From the NCBI GenBank assembly GCA_023437715.1, contig JAEZFK010000053.1, positions 124,001 through 188,000 of the forward strand: DNA of 64,000 bases, in the 5' to 3' direction. The position numbers were made by a program, and so were the translations under genes. Source of the stretch: Bacillota bacterium (GTDB lineage Bacteria; Bacillota; Clostridia; Lachnospirales; Lachnospiraceae). The first letter of the stretch is position 1; the number at the start of each line of letters is the position of its first letter. The notes beneath the pieces were generated by a model. That model did not search any database. It saw only the letters and a list, made by a program, of their open reading frames with translations, and was not told the origin of the DNA. Shown one piece after another: positions 42,669 to 50,585 of this stretch.

Positions 42669-42809
42669 TTGGGTAAATCACTTAAAGGGAAAGAACTTGG
42701 CAAAGGCATTTCTCAAAGAAAGAACGGTCTTTATCAGGCAAGGATCCCAAAAGCTACATTCTGAACAGTATGAAGATGAAAAACAAACCAATGGTGTAAA
42801 AATGGTGTA
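42669..42809 (+). pseudogene. Tyrosine integrase remnant (internal deletion)
   Basis: AAGGAGG precedes TTG 42669. The first ~26 codons (MGKSLKGKELGKGISQRKNG, then LYQAR) match the arm-binding N-terminus of Tn916-type integrases. A stop follows at 42764. The last codons before 42809 (EQYEDEKQTNGVKMV, another frame) may be the original C-terminus. The catalytic domain, over 300 residues, is gone. It ends 64 nt before the right repeat. Confidence 0.65.
42793..42809 (+). repeat. 17-bp sub-terminal direct repeat, right copy
   Basis: Identical to 37983-37999; lies at the end of the integrase remnant. Confidence 0.6.
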
Positions 42810-42873
42810 GTAGAGCAAATTCAATATAGATAGAAACGCTGGAAAGCGCATAAAATAAGGAGAAAATGGCATT

Positions 42874-42910
42874 ATGGAACAGTATAAGCAGGAATTTATT
42901 GAATTTATGG
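42874..42910 (+). repeat. Right attachment-site repeat (attR core)
   Basis: 37 bp identical to 37905-37941. It forms the first 12 codons of the intact pyrE. Confidence 0.85.
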
Positions 42911-43551
42911 TGGACAGCAATGTCCTTAAATTTGGCGACTTCACCTTAAAAAGCGGCAGAAAGTCTCCCTTTTTCATGAACGCAGGGTCTTATGTAACAG
43001 GAGCCCAGTTAAAGAGGCTGGGAGAATATTATGCGAAGGCCATCTATGATAACTTCGGCGACGACTTTGACGTGCTCTTTGGGCCGGCTTATAAGGGAAT
43101 TCCCTTAAGCGTTGCAACGACCATCGCTTTCCATGACCTTTATGGAAAAGAAATCAAATACTGTTCCAACAGAAAAGAGGAGAAAGATCACGGCGGAGAT
43201 GCCGGTATTCTTCTTGGAAGTCCCATTAAGGACGGGGACCGGGTGGTTATCATTGAGGATGTGACTACCTCCGGCAAATCCATTGAAGAGACTTTCCCAA
43301 TTATCAAGGCCCAGGGAAATGTGGAGATTTTAGGGCTTATGGTTTCCTTAAACCGCATGGAAAAGGGCAAGGGAGACAAGGGCGCTCTGGATGAAATCCA
43401 GGAAAAATACGGATTTAAGGCAGCGGCCATTGTATCTATGGCAGAGGTCATTGAGCATTTATACAACAGGGAATATAGGGGAAAGCTTGTCATTGATGAT
43501 ACCTTAAAGGCAGCCATTGATGCTTATTATGAGATCTATGGAGTAAAATAG
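42874..43551 (+). CDS. pyrE: Orotate phosphoribosyltransferase
   Basis: Makes OMP from orotate and PRPP. It has 225 residues, complete. LKSGRKSPFFMNAG is the N-terminal signature and VVIIEDVTTSGKS (about 124-136) is the PRPP motif. AAGGAG lies 11 nt before ATG 42874, in sequence supplied by the element. pyrE is now about 5 kb from pyrD and must rely on an element-borne promoter or read-through; no clear promoter was identified. Confidence 0.97.
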   Translation: MEQYKQEFIEFMVDSNVLKFGDFTLKSGRKSPFFMNAGSYVTGAQLKRLGEYYAKAIYDNFGDDFDVLFGPAYKGIPLSVATTIAFHDLYGKEIKYCSNRKEEKDHGGDAGILLGSPIKDGDRVVIIEDVTTSGKSIEETFPIIKAQGNVEILGLMVSLNRMEKGKGDKGALDEIQEKYGFKAAAIVSMAEVIEHLYNREYRGKLVIDDTLKAAIDAYYEIYGVK

Positions 43552-43555
43552 CTTA

Positions 43556-43632
43556 GGCGGATACCGCCCAGGTCGAAAGGGCGGGCCTTGCCCTGAAAAT
43601 AGGGGCAGGGTCAGAGGAAAGGAGAGTTTATT
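43556..43632 (+). repeat. Hairpin-rich unit with RBS after pyrE
   Basis: GGCGG-ATA-CCGCC, then CGCCC/GGGCG, then TTGCCCT-N6-AGGGGCA, followed by GAGGAAAGGAGAG, the ribosome site of the next gene. The layout resembles the units before dapB, LysR and purM but the sequence is more divergent. Confidence 0.45.
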
Positions 43633-43782
43633 ATGGAAAGAATTTATAAGACTATGAGAAATACAGGGACAATCAGCCTTGTTATTGGAATCATTTTAAC
43701 TGTTGTCGGCCTGGTTACGGGGATCGTATCCATTGTAAATGGGGCAATTCTGCTGAAGAAAAAATCTGAAATTATATTTTGA
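43633..43782 (+). CDS. Small single-pass membrane protein (49 aa)
   Basis: MERIYKTMRNTGTISLVIG begins the 49-residue product. One hydrophobic span (about 13-40, ISLVIGIILTVVGLVTGIVSIV) is followed by a basic tail LLKKKSE. GAGGAAAGGAGAG upstream is a strong ribosome site. Function unknown. Confidence 0.7.
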   Translation: MERIYKTMRNTGTISLVIGIILTVVGLVTGIVSIVNGAILLKKKSEIIF

Positions 43783-43865
43783 CTGTTATCATTTAGAGAG
43801 GAACTGTGGCAGGAAAGAATGGCTTTCGGGCAGCCTCTCTTTTTCAGTGTATAGATGGAGTCTTT

Positions 43866-44357
43866 ATGATAAAAAATACGACGAAACGGCAGAAAATGGG
43901 TTGGGTAATTTTTGTGCTTTACCTGATCTTTTTGGCGTACTTTCTGTTTTTCTCCGACTATTTCGGCAGAGGGAGCCACATCCAGGAGCATTATGCCTAC
44001 AATCTGGTTCCATTTAAGGAAATACGGCGCTTCATCGTTTACCGTCATGTAGTCGGAATCAGGTCCTTCCTTTTAAATGTAGTGGGCAATGTCCTGGGCT
44101 TTATGCCCCTCGGTTTCTTTCTTCCGGTCATCAGCCGCAGAAGCCGCCTTTGGTTCAACACGGTGCTGTTAAGCTTTCTTTTCAGCCTGTGCATTGAGAC
44201 CGTACAGTTGATTTTTAAGGTGGGCAGCTTTGACGTGGACGACATGATACTGAATACAACGGGGGGGATTCTGGGATATGTCCTGTATAAGATCGTTCAG
44301 CACATAAGGATAAGGAGGAAAAGGCGTGCAAAAGCAAAAAAAGGTGTCCTATATTAG
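43866..44357 (+). CDS. VanZ-family membrane protein
   Basis: 163 residues with four hydrophobic segments. The VanZ-like pattern is NLVPFKEIRRF, NVVGNVLGFMPLGFFLPVI and CIETVQLIFKVGSFDVDDMILNTTGGILGY. VanZ homologues are widespread in Firmicutes and most have no link to vancomycin. ATG 43866 follows GATGGAGT. It overlaps the next gene by 32 nt. Confidence 0.88.
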   Translation: MIKNTTKRQKMGWVIFVLYLIFLAYFLFFSDYFGRGSHIQEHYAYNLVPFKEIRRFIVYRHVVGIRSFLLNVVGNVLGFMPLGFFLPVISRRSRLWFNTVLLSFLFSLCIETVQLIFKVGSFDVDDMILNTTGGILGYVLYKIVQHIRIRRKRRAKAKKGVLY

Positions 44358-44646
44358 AAAGCCCTTTGCAAAGAAGAGCTTTCTGTCCCTGGGACTTGCT
44401 GTAGGGGCGCTGGCTTTGGGAATCCTGGGGATCGCAAGCTCTGTCATTACTGCAGGACAGGCGCAGCTCAATGTGGCCGCTGTCTGCTTCTGCAGTCTGG
44501 TGATCGCTATTGTTTCCATTGTTTACGGTGTTCTTTCTTTTTTTGAAAATGATAAAAAGTACATACTGTCCAAAATCGGGCTCGTCATCAGTGGAGCCAT
44601 GGTCATTTTGTGGGCAGTTCTTATTATAATCGGAATAAAGGGGTAA
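44326..44646 (+). CDS. Membrane protein resembling DUF6142
   Basis: 106 residues, three hydrophobic segments (about 20-42, 50-70, 81-103). Basic N-terminus QKQKKVSYIRKPFAKKS, then LSLGLAVGALALGILGI. GTG 44326 has AGGAGG upstream. I recall similar clostridial proteins as DUF6142, but this is from memory. Five nt before the M29 peptidase gene, so likely co-transcribed. Confidence 0.7.
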   Translation: MQKQKKVSYIRKPFAKKSFLSLGLAVGALALGILGIASSVITAGQAQLNVAAVCFCSLVIAIVSIVYGVLSFFENDKKYILSKIGLVISGAMVILWAVLIIIGIKG

Positions 44647-44651
44647 TTGCT

Positions 44652-46733
44652 ATGGATTATCGAATGATGTTTCAGGAAGAAAATGAAAGCGTTATGGAGC
44701 GTTTCCGCCTGTCTATGGAACGTATCGGACAGATCGGGTCAGAGGAGACGGTAAGCGGGCCTTACCGCGATTATTTTGTCAAAACGGCGGAATTTATAGG
44801 AATCATAGGAGAGTATCTGGAATTCCTGGAAGCCGGAAATCAGAAGACAGCGCCGGCTGAGGTTTTAAAGGAATGGAATCACAGGCTTTATGAGGATATT
44901 CTGCCCGGCCATTATGAGGAAAGCTATGGGAACCCGGCTTATGCGGCGGCAAAGCTGGGAGAGGGCCACGGCCAGCTCCTTTCATATTTATATAAGGAAA
45001 TCCGGGGAGATATTGTCTTTATCCATGAGTGGAGACTTAAGGACATTACCATTTTAAATGAAGTGTTTATTGAAATTTACAACATGTTTGAAGAAGGCGT
45101 ACCTGAGGCTTCTGCAGTAAAGGAGGTCCTTTACTGGTTTGTCAGTGATTATACGGATCATACGGTTTCCTACCGCATCCGGGAAGGGCTTGATCCTGAG
45201 CTTTCCTTTGCGTCAGATATTATCCGAAACAATGATTTGACGGATTTGCGGTATCTCTATTATTTTGGGGAATATGTTTCTGATTCCGAGGTTAAGATTG
45301 CGGAATTTTTAAATTCCCTGCCCGAGGAGAAAGTGCGCCTTATGGCGGATACTTATACAGAAGGCTACCGCAAGGGCTTTGAGGTCATGGGGCGGGATTT
45401 GAGCAAAAAGGGAGCGGTGCAGATCCGTTATGAGCTGGGCTTTGAGCGCATGGTCAAGTATGCCATGGAGAATTTTGAGAATCTGGGCCTTAAGGTGATC
45501 CTCTGCCGCGCCGCTGTGTGGACGGTAAACACCAATGCAGGGCGGAAAGCCGGTTATTATGGAAAATCCCCCAACAGGCAGTATGATTATGACCACCGTT
45601 ACGATGAAGCCATTTATTTAAATAAGGCTTTTAAGGACAGGAAAGCAGCTGTCATGAAGGTGGCTTACGAGGAGTGTAAGGAGCTGGCGGCAGCCTATGG
45701 AGGCCCGGCCGTCATTGAAACCTTTGGACGGGAGGGCTTTAAGCCGGTGAACAAGCCGGAGGCAAACAGCCTGGATGGAAAACAGGAAAAGCTGGCGGCG
45801 GAAATGTCCAACGAAACCTCCCGGATTGCCAATCAGTATATCCCGGGAGACGAAACCAGCTTTACCATCATCGCATTCCCGGTTCCTGAAATCGGGGAAG
45901 ATTTTGAAAAGATTTTTGAAGAAACCATTGCCATCAACACCCTGGATTATGAGAAATACAAGGGACTGCAGCAGACGATTATCGATGCTCTGGATGAAGC
46001 CCAGTATGTGGAGGTCACGGGAAAGGGAAGCAACAGGACCCGGCTTAAAGTGGCGCTTCATTCCTTAAAGGACAGGTCTAAGGAGACGAACTTTGAAAAC
46101 TGCGTGGCAGATGTGAATATTCCCCTGGGGGAGGTGTTTACATCCCCGAAGCTGGAAGGAACGGAGGGAACTCTGGAGGTCAGCACGGTGTATATCGCAG
46201 ATTTTCAGTTTAAGGATCTTGTGATGACCTTTGAGGACGGTATGATCAAGGAATATTCCTGCGGTAATTTTGAAGATCCCAAGGAGGGGAAAGCTCTGGT
46301 GAAGCAGGTGATATTAAAGAATCATGATACCCTTCCTATGGGAGAGTTTGCCATAGGCACCAATACCACTGCCTATGCCATGGCCAGAAAGTTTGGAATC
46401 CTTGACAAGCTGCCGATCCTGATTGTGGAAAAAATGGGCCCTCATTTTGCTGTGGGAGATACCTGCTACAGCTGGGCGGAGGAAAGCCCCGTCTATAATC
46501 CCAACGGAAAGGAAATCATCGCCAGGGACAATGAGGTTTCCCTCTTAAGAAAAGAGGATGTATCAAAGGCTTATTTCAGCTGCCACACGGATATCACCAT
46601 ACCTTACGCAGAGCTGGACAGGATTGAGGCGGTTACGGCAGAGGGAGAGCGCATTTCCATTATAGAGGACGGGCGGTTTGTTCTGAAAGGAACGGAAGAA
46701 CTGAATGATCCCCTGTCAGGAACAGAAATATAA
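44652..46733 (+). CDS. M29-family metalloaminopeptidase with extended N-terminus
   Basis: 693 residues, much longer than the ~410 of classical aminopeptidase T. The C-terminal half holds the M29 core: DVNIPLGEVFTSP (metal Glu), DTLPMGEFAIGTN (Glu) and VEKMGPHFAVGDTCYSW (His and Asp ligands). The N-terminal ~300 residues are helical and not recognised. Cytoplasmic. ATG 44652 has AAGGGG upstream; the open frame extends back into the preceding gene. Confidence 0.85.
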   Translation: MDYRMMFQEENESVMERFRLSMERIGQIGSEETVSGPYRDYFVKTAEFIGIIGEYLEFLEAGNQKTAPAEVLKEWNHRLYEDILPGHYEESYGNPAYAAAKLGEGHGQLLSYLYKEIRGDIVFIHEWRLKDITILNEVFIEIYNMFEEGVPEASAVKEVLYWFVSDYTDHTVSYRIREGLDPELSFASDIIRNNDLTDLRYLYYFGEYVSDSEVKIAEFLNSLPEEKVRLMADTYTEGYRKGFEVMGRDLSKKGAVQIRYELGFERMVKYAMENFENLGLKVILCRAAVWTVNTNAGRKAGYYGKSPNRQYDYDHRYDEAIYLNKAFKDRKAAVMKVAYEECKELAAAYGGPAVIETFGREGFKPVNKPEANSLDGKQEKLAAEMSNETSRIANQYIPGDETSFTIIAFPVPEIGEDFEKIFEETIAINTLDYEKYKGLQQTIIDALDEAQYVEVTGKGSNRTRLKVALHSLKDRSKETNFENCVADVNIPLGEVFTSPKLEGTEGTLEVSTVYIADFQFKDLVMTFEDGMIKEYSCGNFEDPKEGKALVKQVILKNHDTLPMGEFAIGTNTTAYAMARKFGILDKLPILIVEKMGPHFAVGDTCYSWAEESPVYNPNGKEIIARDNEVSLLRKEDVSKAYFSCHTDITIPYAELDRIEAVTAEGERISIIEDGRFVLKGTEELNDPLSGTEI

Positions 46734-46786
46734 TTAAAAAGTACAAGAGAAATTTTGTCACGGTTCTTAGTGAAACGGGTTCTTTT

Positions 46787-46794
46787 GCCGATAA
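46787..46794 (+). promoter_or_regulatory. Sigma-D (flagellar) -10 element before chemoreceptor gene
   Basis: GCCGATAA matches the sigma-28/sigma-D -10 consensus exactly. The -35 (TAAA) is not obvious at the usual distance, so the -10 carries the call. About 55 nt before the MCP start. Confidence 0.55.
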
Positions 46795-46848
46795 AAATAT
46801 TGGGGGAAATGATAATACGAAAGAGAAAGCGATTATGGAGGAACGAGT

Positions 46849-48666
46849 ATGAAAAATTTAAGGATCGGTAAAAGGATTGGACTTGCTTTTGGAATTATTC
46901 TGGTGCTGTTTTTAGCGGTTTCCAGTATTTCTATTGTGGGCTTAAGGCAGAACAACACCAGGCTGGTTGATTTCTTTCAGAATGGGCACCGGGCTTCTGT
47001 GAATGCCATTGAAATGAGGCTTGAGATTCAGGCAGCCGCTAAAAATATGGCCTATGCTACCTTAAGCACTGACGCTGATACGACAGAGCAATATATGAAA
47101 GCGGCAGACTCCAATATGGAGAATTTCGGGAAAGACTTTCAGCTTTTAAAAGAGCAGTACCGGGGCGATCAGTCTGTACTGGCTGATATGGAAGCTAATA
47201 TGAAAGAGCTGGAGCTTCACAAGAGCGAAGTGTTTGAGCTGGCGAAGCAGAACAATATCCAGAAGGCTACGGATGTATTCTTTAATTCCGTGAATCCTGC
47301 TCTTGCCAAGGTCAGGGACAACTTAACGGAAATCGGTAATACGGTGGAGGAAACCACCAATGCCGATTATAACAGCACTCAGGCGATGGTAAGGTTTACC
47401 CAGGTATTTGTGATTGCCTTTCAGCTGATTGCGGTACTGATTACTCTGGGCCTTTTCTATGCCATAACGAAGAGCATTGTGTCTCCTGTAAAGGAAATTG
47501 AGAAAGCGGCCCAGGAAATGTCAAAGGGAAGTCTTCATGTCCAGCTGGATTACCAGTCAAAGGATGAGCTGGGTGTTTTGGCTGACAGCATGAGGACCAC
47601 GATTTCCAATATCGGAAGCATGATTGATGATATCGGCAACTTGCTGGGGGCAATGGCAATGGGTGATTTCCAGGTGTCCTCCCAAAATCATGAACAGTAC
47701 GTTCGGGATTATGAACCGATTCTCCTGGCCATACGCTGCATCAGGAATAATTTAAGCGAAGCCCTTTTCCGCATTAACCAGTCGGCCGACATGGTGGCCA
47801 GCGGTTCGGAGCAGGTGTCCTCCGGCGCTCAGGCATTGTCCCAGGGGGCTACGGAACAGGCTTCTTCCATTGAGGAGCTTGCGGCTACCATAAGCGATAT
47901 ATCACATCATATAAACACCAGCGCCCAGAATGCAAAAGAAGCGCGCGCCAAATCAGAAGAGGCCTCCGGCAGTCTGATAAAGAGCAATGAGAAAATGGCG
48001 GAAATGAACCGGGCTATGACGGAGATCAGTGACAAGTCCAATGAAATCGGAAAGATTATAAAGACCATTGAAGATATCGCATTCCAGACCAATATTCTGG
48101 CGTTGAATGCGGCCGTTGAAGCCGCCCGTGCCGGAGAAGCAGGAAAGGGCTTTGCGGTCGTGGCGGATGAAGTGCGCAATCTCGCAAGCAAATCCGGGGA
48201 AGCGGCAAAGAATACCACCCTGCTCATTGAAGAAAGCATGCAGGCGGTAAAAAATGGAACAAGAATTACTGCTGAGACTACGGAGGTTATGAGGGCGGTT
48301 GTGGAAAGCAGCCAGCAAATTAACATGATCGTTGAAGAGATTGCATCTGCTTCCGACAAGCAGGCAGCTGCGGTCAATCAGGTGGCCCTGGGAATCGATC
48401 AGGTATCCAGCGTTGTCCAGACAAACTCTGCTACGGCAGAGCAAAGCGCTGCGGCAAGTCAGGAGCTGTCAGGGCAGGCCCAGATCATGAAGGGGCTTGT
48501 GCAGAATTTCCAGTTTTATTCCAGTGAAGAGGAGCAGGAGCAGGTAAATCCAGGCGTTTCTCAGAGCAAAATCCCGGTTTATGCGGAAAGTCTGGATATC
48601 CCATCTTTAAAAATTGACCCGTCTTATTTTGACGGATCCTCTTCCTATGGCGGAGGAAAGTATTAG
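46849..48666 (+). CDS. Methyl-accepting chemotaxis protein (4HB sensor)
   Basis: 605 residues. First transmembrane helix IGLAFGIILVLFLAVSSISIVGL (about 9-31), then a four-helix-bundle ligand domain (about 35-185) and a second helix (FVIAFQLIAVLITLGLFYAI). Then HAMP (SPVKEIEKAAQEMSKGSL) and a signalling domain with tip IEDIAFQTNILALNAAVEAA. The C-terminal tail is acidic and Ser/Gly-rich (DGSSSYGGGKY). Its probable sigma-D promoter fits a motile cell. Ligand unknown. Confidence 0.95.
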   Translation: MKNLRIGKRIGLAFGIILVLFLAVSSISIVGLRQNNTRLVDFFQNGHRASVNAIEMRLEIQAAAKNMAYATLSTDADTTEQYMKAADSNMENFGKDFQLLKEQYRGDQSVLADMEANMKELELHKSEVFELAKQNNIQKATDVFFNSVNPALAKVRDNLTEIGNTVEETTNADYNSTQAMVRFTQVFVIAFQLIAVLITLGLFYAITKSIVSPVKEIEKAAQEMSKGSLHVQLDYQSKDELGVLADSMRTTISNIGSMIDDIGNLLGAMAMGDFQVSSQNHEQYVRDYEPILLAIRCIRNNLSEALFRINQSADMVASGSEQVSSGAQALSQGATEQASSIEELAATISDISHHINTSAQNAKEARAKSEEASGSLIKSNEKMAEMNRAMTEISDKSNEIGKIIKTIEDIAFQTNILALNAAVEAARAGEAGKGFAVVADEVRNLASKSGEAAKNTTLLIEESMQAVKNGTRITAETTEVMRAVVESSQQINMIVEEIASASDKQAAAVNQVALGIDQVSSVVQTNSATAEQSAAASQELSGQAQIMKGLVQNFQFYSSEEEQEQVNPGVSQSKIPVYAESLDIPSLKIDPSYFDGSSSYGGGKY

Positions 48667-48696
48667 GCGGAACAATTCCATAAAAAGATAGATAGA

Positions 48697-48744
48697 AAAG
48701 CATGAGAGCTGAAAAGTAGAATTTTTTGCACCTCATGCTTTTTT
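48697..48744 (+). terminator. Terminator of the second chemoreceptor gene
   Basis: AAAAGCATGAG pairs with CTCATGCTTTT across 24 nt, then TT. Confidence 0.8.
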
Positions 48745-48784
48745 GATATTTGGAAAGCTGTCTCTAAAAATACAAAGAAAAGCA

Positions 48785-48813
48785 TTGACGCGGCCGAAAA
48801 AAACTAGTATTAT
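48785..48813 (+). promoter_or_regulatory. Promoter of purE-purM-purN-purD
   Basis: TTGACG, 17-nt spacer, TATTAT. An AT-rich leader of about 120 nt follows before purE; no purine riboswitch consensus is visible in it. Confidence 0.65.
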
Positions 48814-48940
48814 AATTAATAAGTAATGATTGATTTATTAGAGATATTTATTAGTATTTCTTATTTGTTCCATTACTTTCAATAATGAATTATCAAAGAA
48901 ACAAAAATCATATCATACAAAATGAAAAGGAGAATTTACT

Positions 48941-49459
48941 ATGGCAAAAGTGTCGATTGTTATGGGAAGTGATTCGGATATGCCTGTGATGGCTCAGGCT
49001 GCTGAGGTTTTGGAGAAGCTGGGAGTTGCATTTGAGATGACCGTTATCTCCGCTCACAGGGAGCCGGATATATTTTTCGAATATGCCAAAACGGCGGAAG
49101 CCCGGGGCATTAAGGTCATCATCGCCGGTGCGGGCAAAGCGGCTCATCTTCCGGGAATGTGCGCTGCCTTATTCCCCATGCCGGTCATCGGAATCCCCAT
49201 GAAGACCTCGGACCTTGGCGGAGTGGATTCTCTTTATTCCATCGTACAGATGCCATCCGGTATACCGGTTGCCACCGTTGCCATTAACGGCGGAACCAAT
49301 GCGGGAATTCTGGCTGCTAAGATCCTGGCGGCCAGTGATCCGGAGCTTCTTAAAAGGCTGAAAGAATATTCCGAAAATTTGAAGAATGATGTTGTAAAAA
49401 AAGCGGAAAAGCTGGAGAAAATCGGCTATAAGGAATATTTGTCTCAGATGAAAAAGTAA
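48941..49459 (+). CDS. purE: N5-carboxyaminoimidazole ribonucleotide mutase
   Basis: Converts N5-CAIR to CAIR. It has 172 residues, class I. VSIVMGSDSDMPVM (phosphate loop), ISAHREPD (His) and IAGAGKAAHLPGM are the family motifs. purK was not seen in the window. AAAGGAG precedes ATG 48941. Confidence 0.96.
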   Translation: MAKVSIVMGSDSDMPVMAQAAEVLEKLGVAFEMTVISAHREPDIFFEYAKTAEARGIKVIIAGAGKAAHLPGMCAALFPMPVIGIPMKTSDLGGVDSLYSIVQMPSGIPVATVAINGGTNAGILAAKILAASDPELLKRLKEYSENLKNDVVKKAEKLEKIGYKEYLSQMKK

Positions 49460-49469
49460 TGAGAGCAGG

Positions 49470-49553
49470 AAAGAGGAAGCACCCTGCGGGTATACCTTTA
49501 CGCCCGATAAAGCGGGGCGAGCATTGCCCAAAGAACATGGGCAGGAAAGAGGA
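49470..49553 (+). repeat. Hairpin/RBS repeat upstream of purM
   Basis: Its first 28 nt (49470-49497) equal 7532-7559 before dapB. Then GCCCG-ATAAAG-CGGGGC, then TGCCCA (49525-49530) N7 TGGGCA (49538-49543), then GGAAAGAGGA (49544-49553), the purM ribosome site. Compared with dapB (TGTCCA/TGGACA) both arms have changed together, keeping the pair. Confidence 0.85.
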
Positions 49554-49559
49554 AAACAG

Positions 49560-50585
49560 ATGGATTATAAGAATGCCGGAGTGGATATAGAGGCCGGTTA
49601 CCGGTCAGTTGAATTAATGAAAAAGCATGTACAGGAAACCATGAGGCCAGAGGTTCTTGGAGGTCTGGGAGGTTTTTCAGGGGCATTTTCCATGTCAGCC
49701 TTTAAGGAAATGGAGAAGCCTACCCTGGTATCGGGAACCGACGGCGTGGGAACAAAGCTGAAGCTTGCATTTCTCATGGACAGGCATGACACCGTGGGCA
49801 TCGACTGTGTGGCCATGTGCGTCAATGACATTGCCTGCGCAGGCGGGGAGCCCTTGTTTTTCCTGGATTATATTGCCTGCGGAAAGAATTTTCCAGAGAA
49901 GATCGCTGCGATTGTGAGCGGGGTGGCGGAAGGCTGCAAGCAGGCAGGGGCCGCCTTAATCGGAGGAGAAACGGCGGAGATGCCGGGCTTTTATCCGGAG
50001 GATGAATACGATCTGGCCGGTTTTGCCGTGGGCGTGGTGGATGAGAAAGACCTCATAACAGGAGCAGGCTTAAAGGCCGGGGATGTGCTGATCGGAATGG
50101 CCTCCTCCGGCGTTCACAGCAACGGCTTTTCCCTGGTGCGCAAGGTTTTTGACATGACGGCGGAAAGCCTGAATACCTATTATGACGAATTGGGCAAGAC
50201 CCTGGGCGAAGCTCTTCTTGCACCTACGAAGATTTACGTAAGGGCATTGAAAAGCATAAAGGACAGCGGAGTGAAGATTAAGGCCTGCAGCCATATTACA
50301 GGAGGCGGCTTTTACGAGAATATTCCGCGGATGCTCCCCGACGGCATTGAAGCGGTGGTGGAAAAGAGCAGCTATGAAGTGCCTGCCATCTTTAAGCTCA
50401 TGGCCCAAAAAGGCGGTATCGCGGAAGAAATGATGTATAACACTTATAATATGGGAATCGGAATGGTGCTGGCAGTTGCTCCGGCAGATGTGGAAAGAGC
50501 CTTGGAGGCCATCCGCACAGCGGGAGAAACTCCCTATGTGATTGGGCGTACCATAGCAGGAGAGAAAGGCGTGACCCTATGCTGA
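49560..50585 (+). CDS. purM: Phosphoribosylformylglycinamidine cyclo-ligase
   Basis: ATP-dependent AIR synthase. It has 341 residues. LVSGTDGVGTKL (about 57-68), DIACAGGEPLFFLDY, GGETAEMPGFY and HITGGGFYENIPRML are family motifs. ATG 49560 is chosen for the repeat-derived GGAAAGAGGA and the MDYKNAGVDIEAG start; an in-frame ATG at 49524 lies inside the hairpin. Overlaps purN by 7 nt. Confidence 0.97.
   Translation: MDYKNAGVDIEAGYRSVELMKKHVQETMRPEVLGGLGGFSGAFSMSAFKEMEKPTLVSGTDGVGTKLKLAFLMDRHDTVGIDCVAMCVNDIACAGGEPLFFLDYIACGKNFPEKIAAIVSGVAEGCKQAGAALIGGETAEMPGFYPEDEYDLAGFAVGVVDEKDLITGAGLKAGDVLIGMASSGVHSNGFSLVRKVFDMTAESLNTYYDELGKTLGEALLAPTKIYVRALKSIKDSGVKIKACSHITGGGFYENIPRMLPDGIEAVVEKSSYEVPAIFKLMAQKGGIAEEMMYNTYNMGIGMVLAVAPADVERALEAIRTAGETPYVIGRTIAGEKGVTLC

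Larger units (their letters stand above)
37905..42910. mobile_element. Decayed integrative element inserted at the 5' end of pyrE
   Basis: A 37-bp perfect direct repeat made of the first codons of pyrE marks both ends (37905-37941 and 42874-42910). Between them lie about 5 kb foreign to the pyr operon: AT-rich cargo genes, a minus-strand PerR-like/PTPS-like pair, an Xis-like gene and an integrase remnant next to the right end, the usual place for int. Integration by a tyrosine recombinase into pyrE, with the element's end restoring the gene start, explains all of this. The integrase is truncated, so the element should be immobile without help. Confidence 0.85.

Noticed and set aside
43866..44357. 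Vancomycin-resistance role for the VanZ-like gene
   Set aside because: No vanHAX-type genes are nearby and VanZ homologues are common in Firmicutes without such a role.
48814..48940. Purine riboswitch in the purE leader
   Set aside because: The leader is AT-rich but lacks the conserved core and the paired loops of the purine class.
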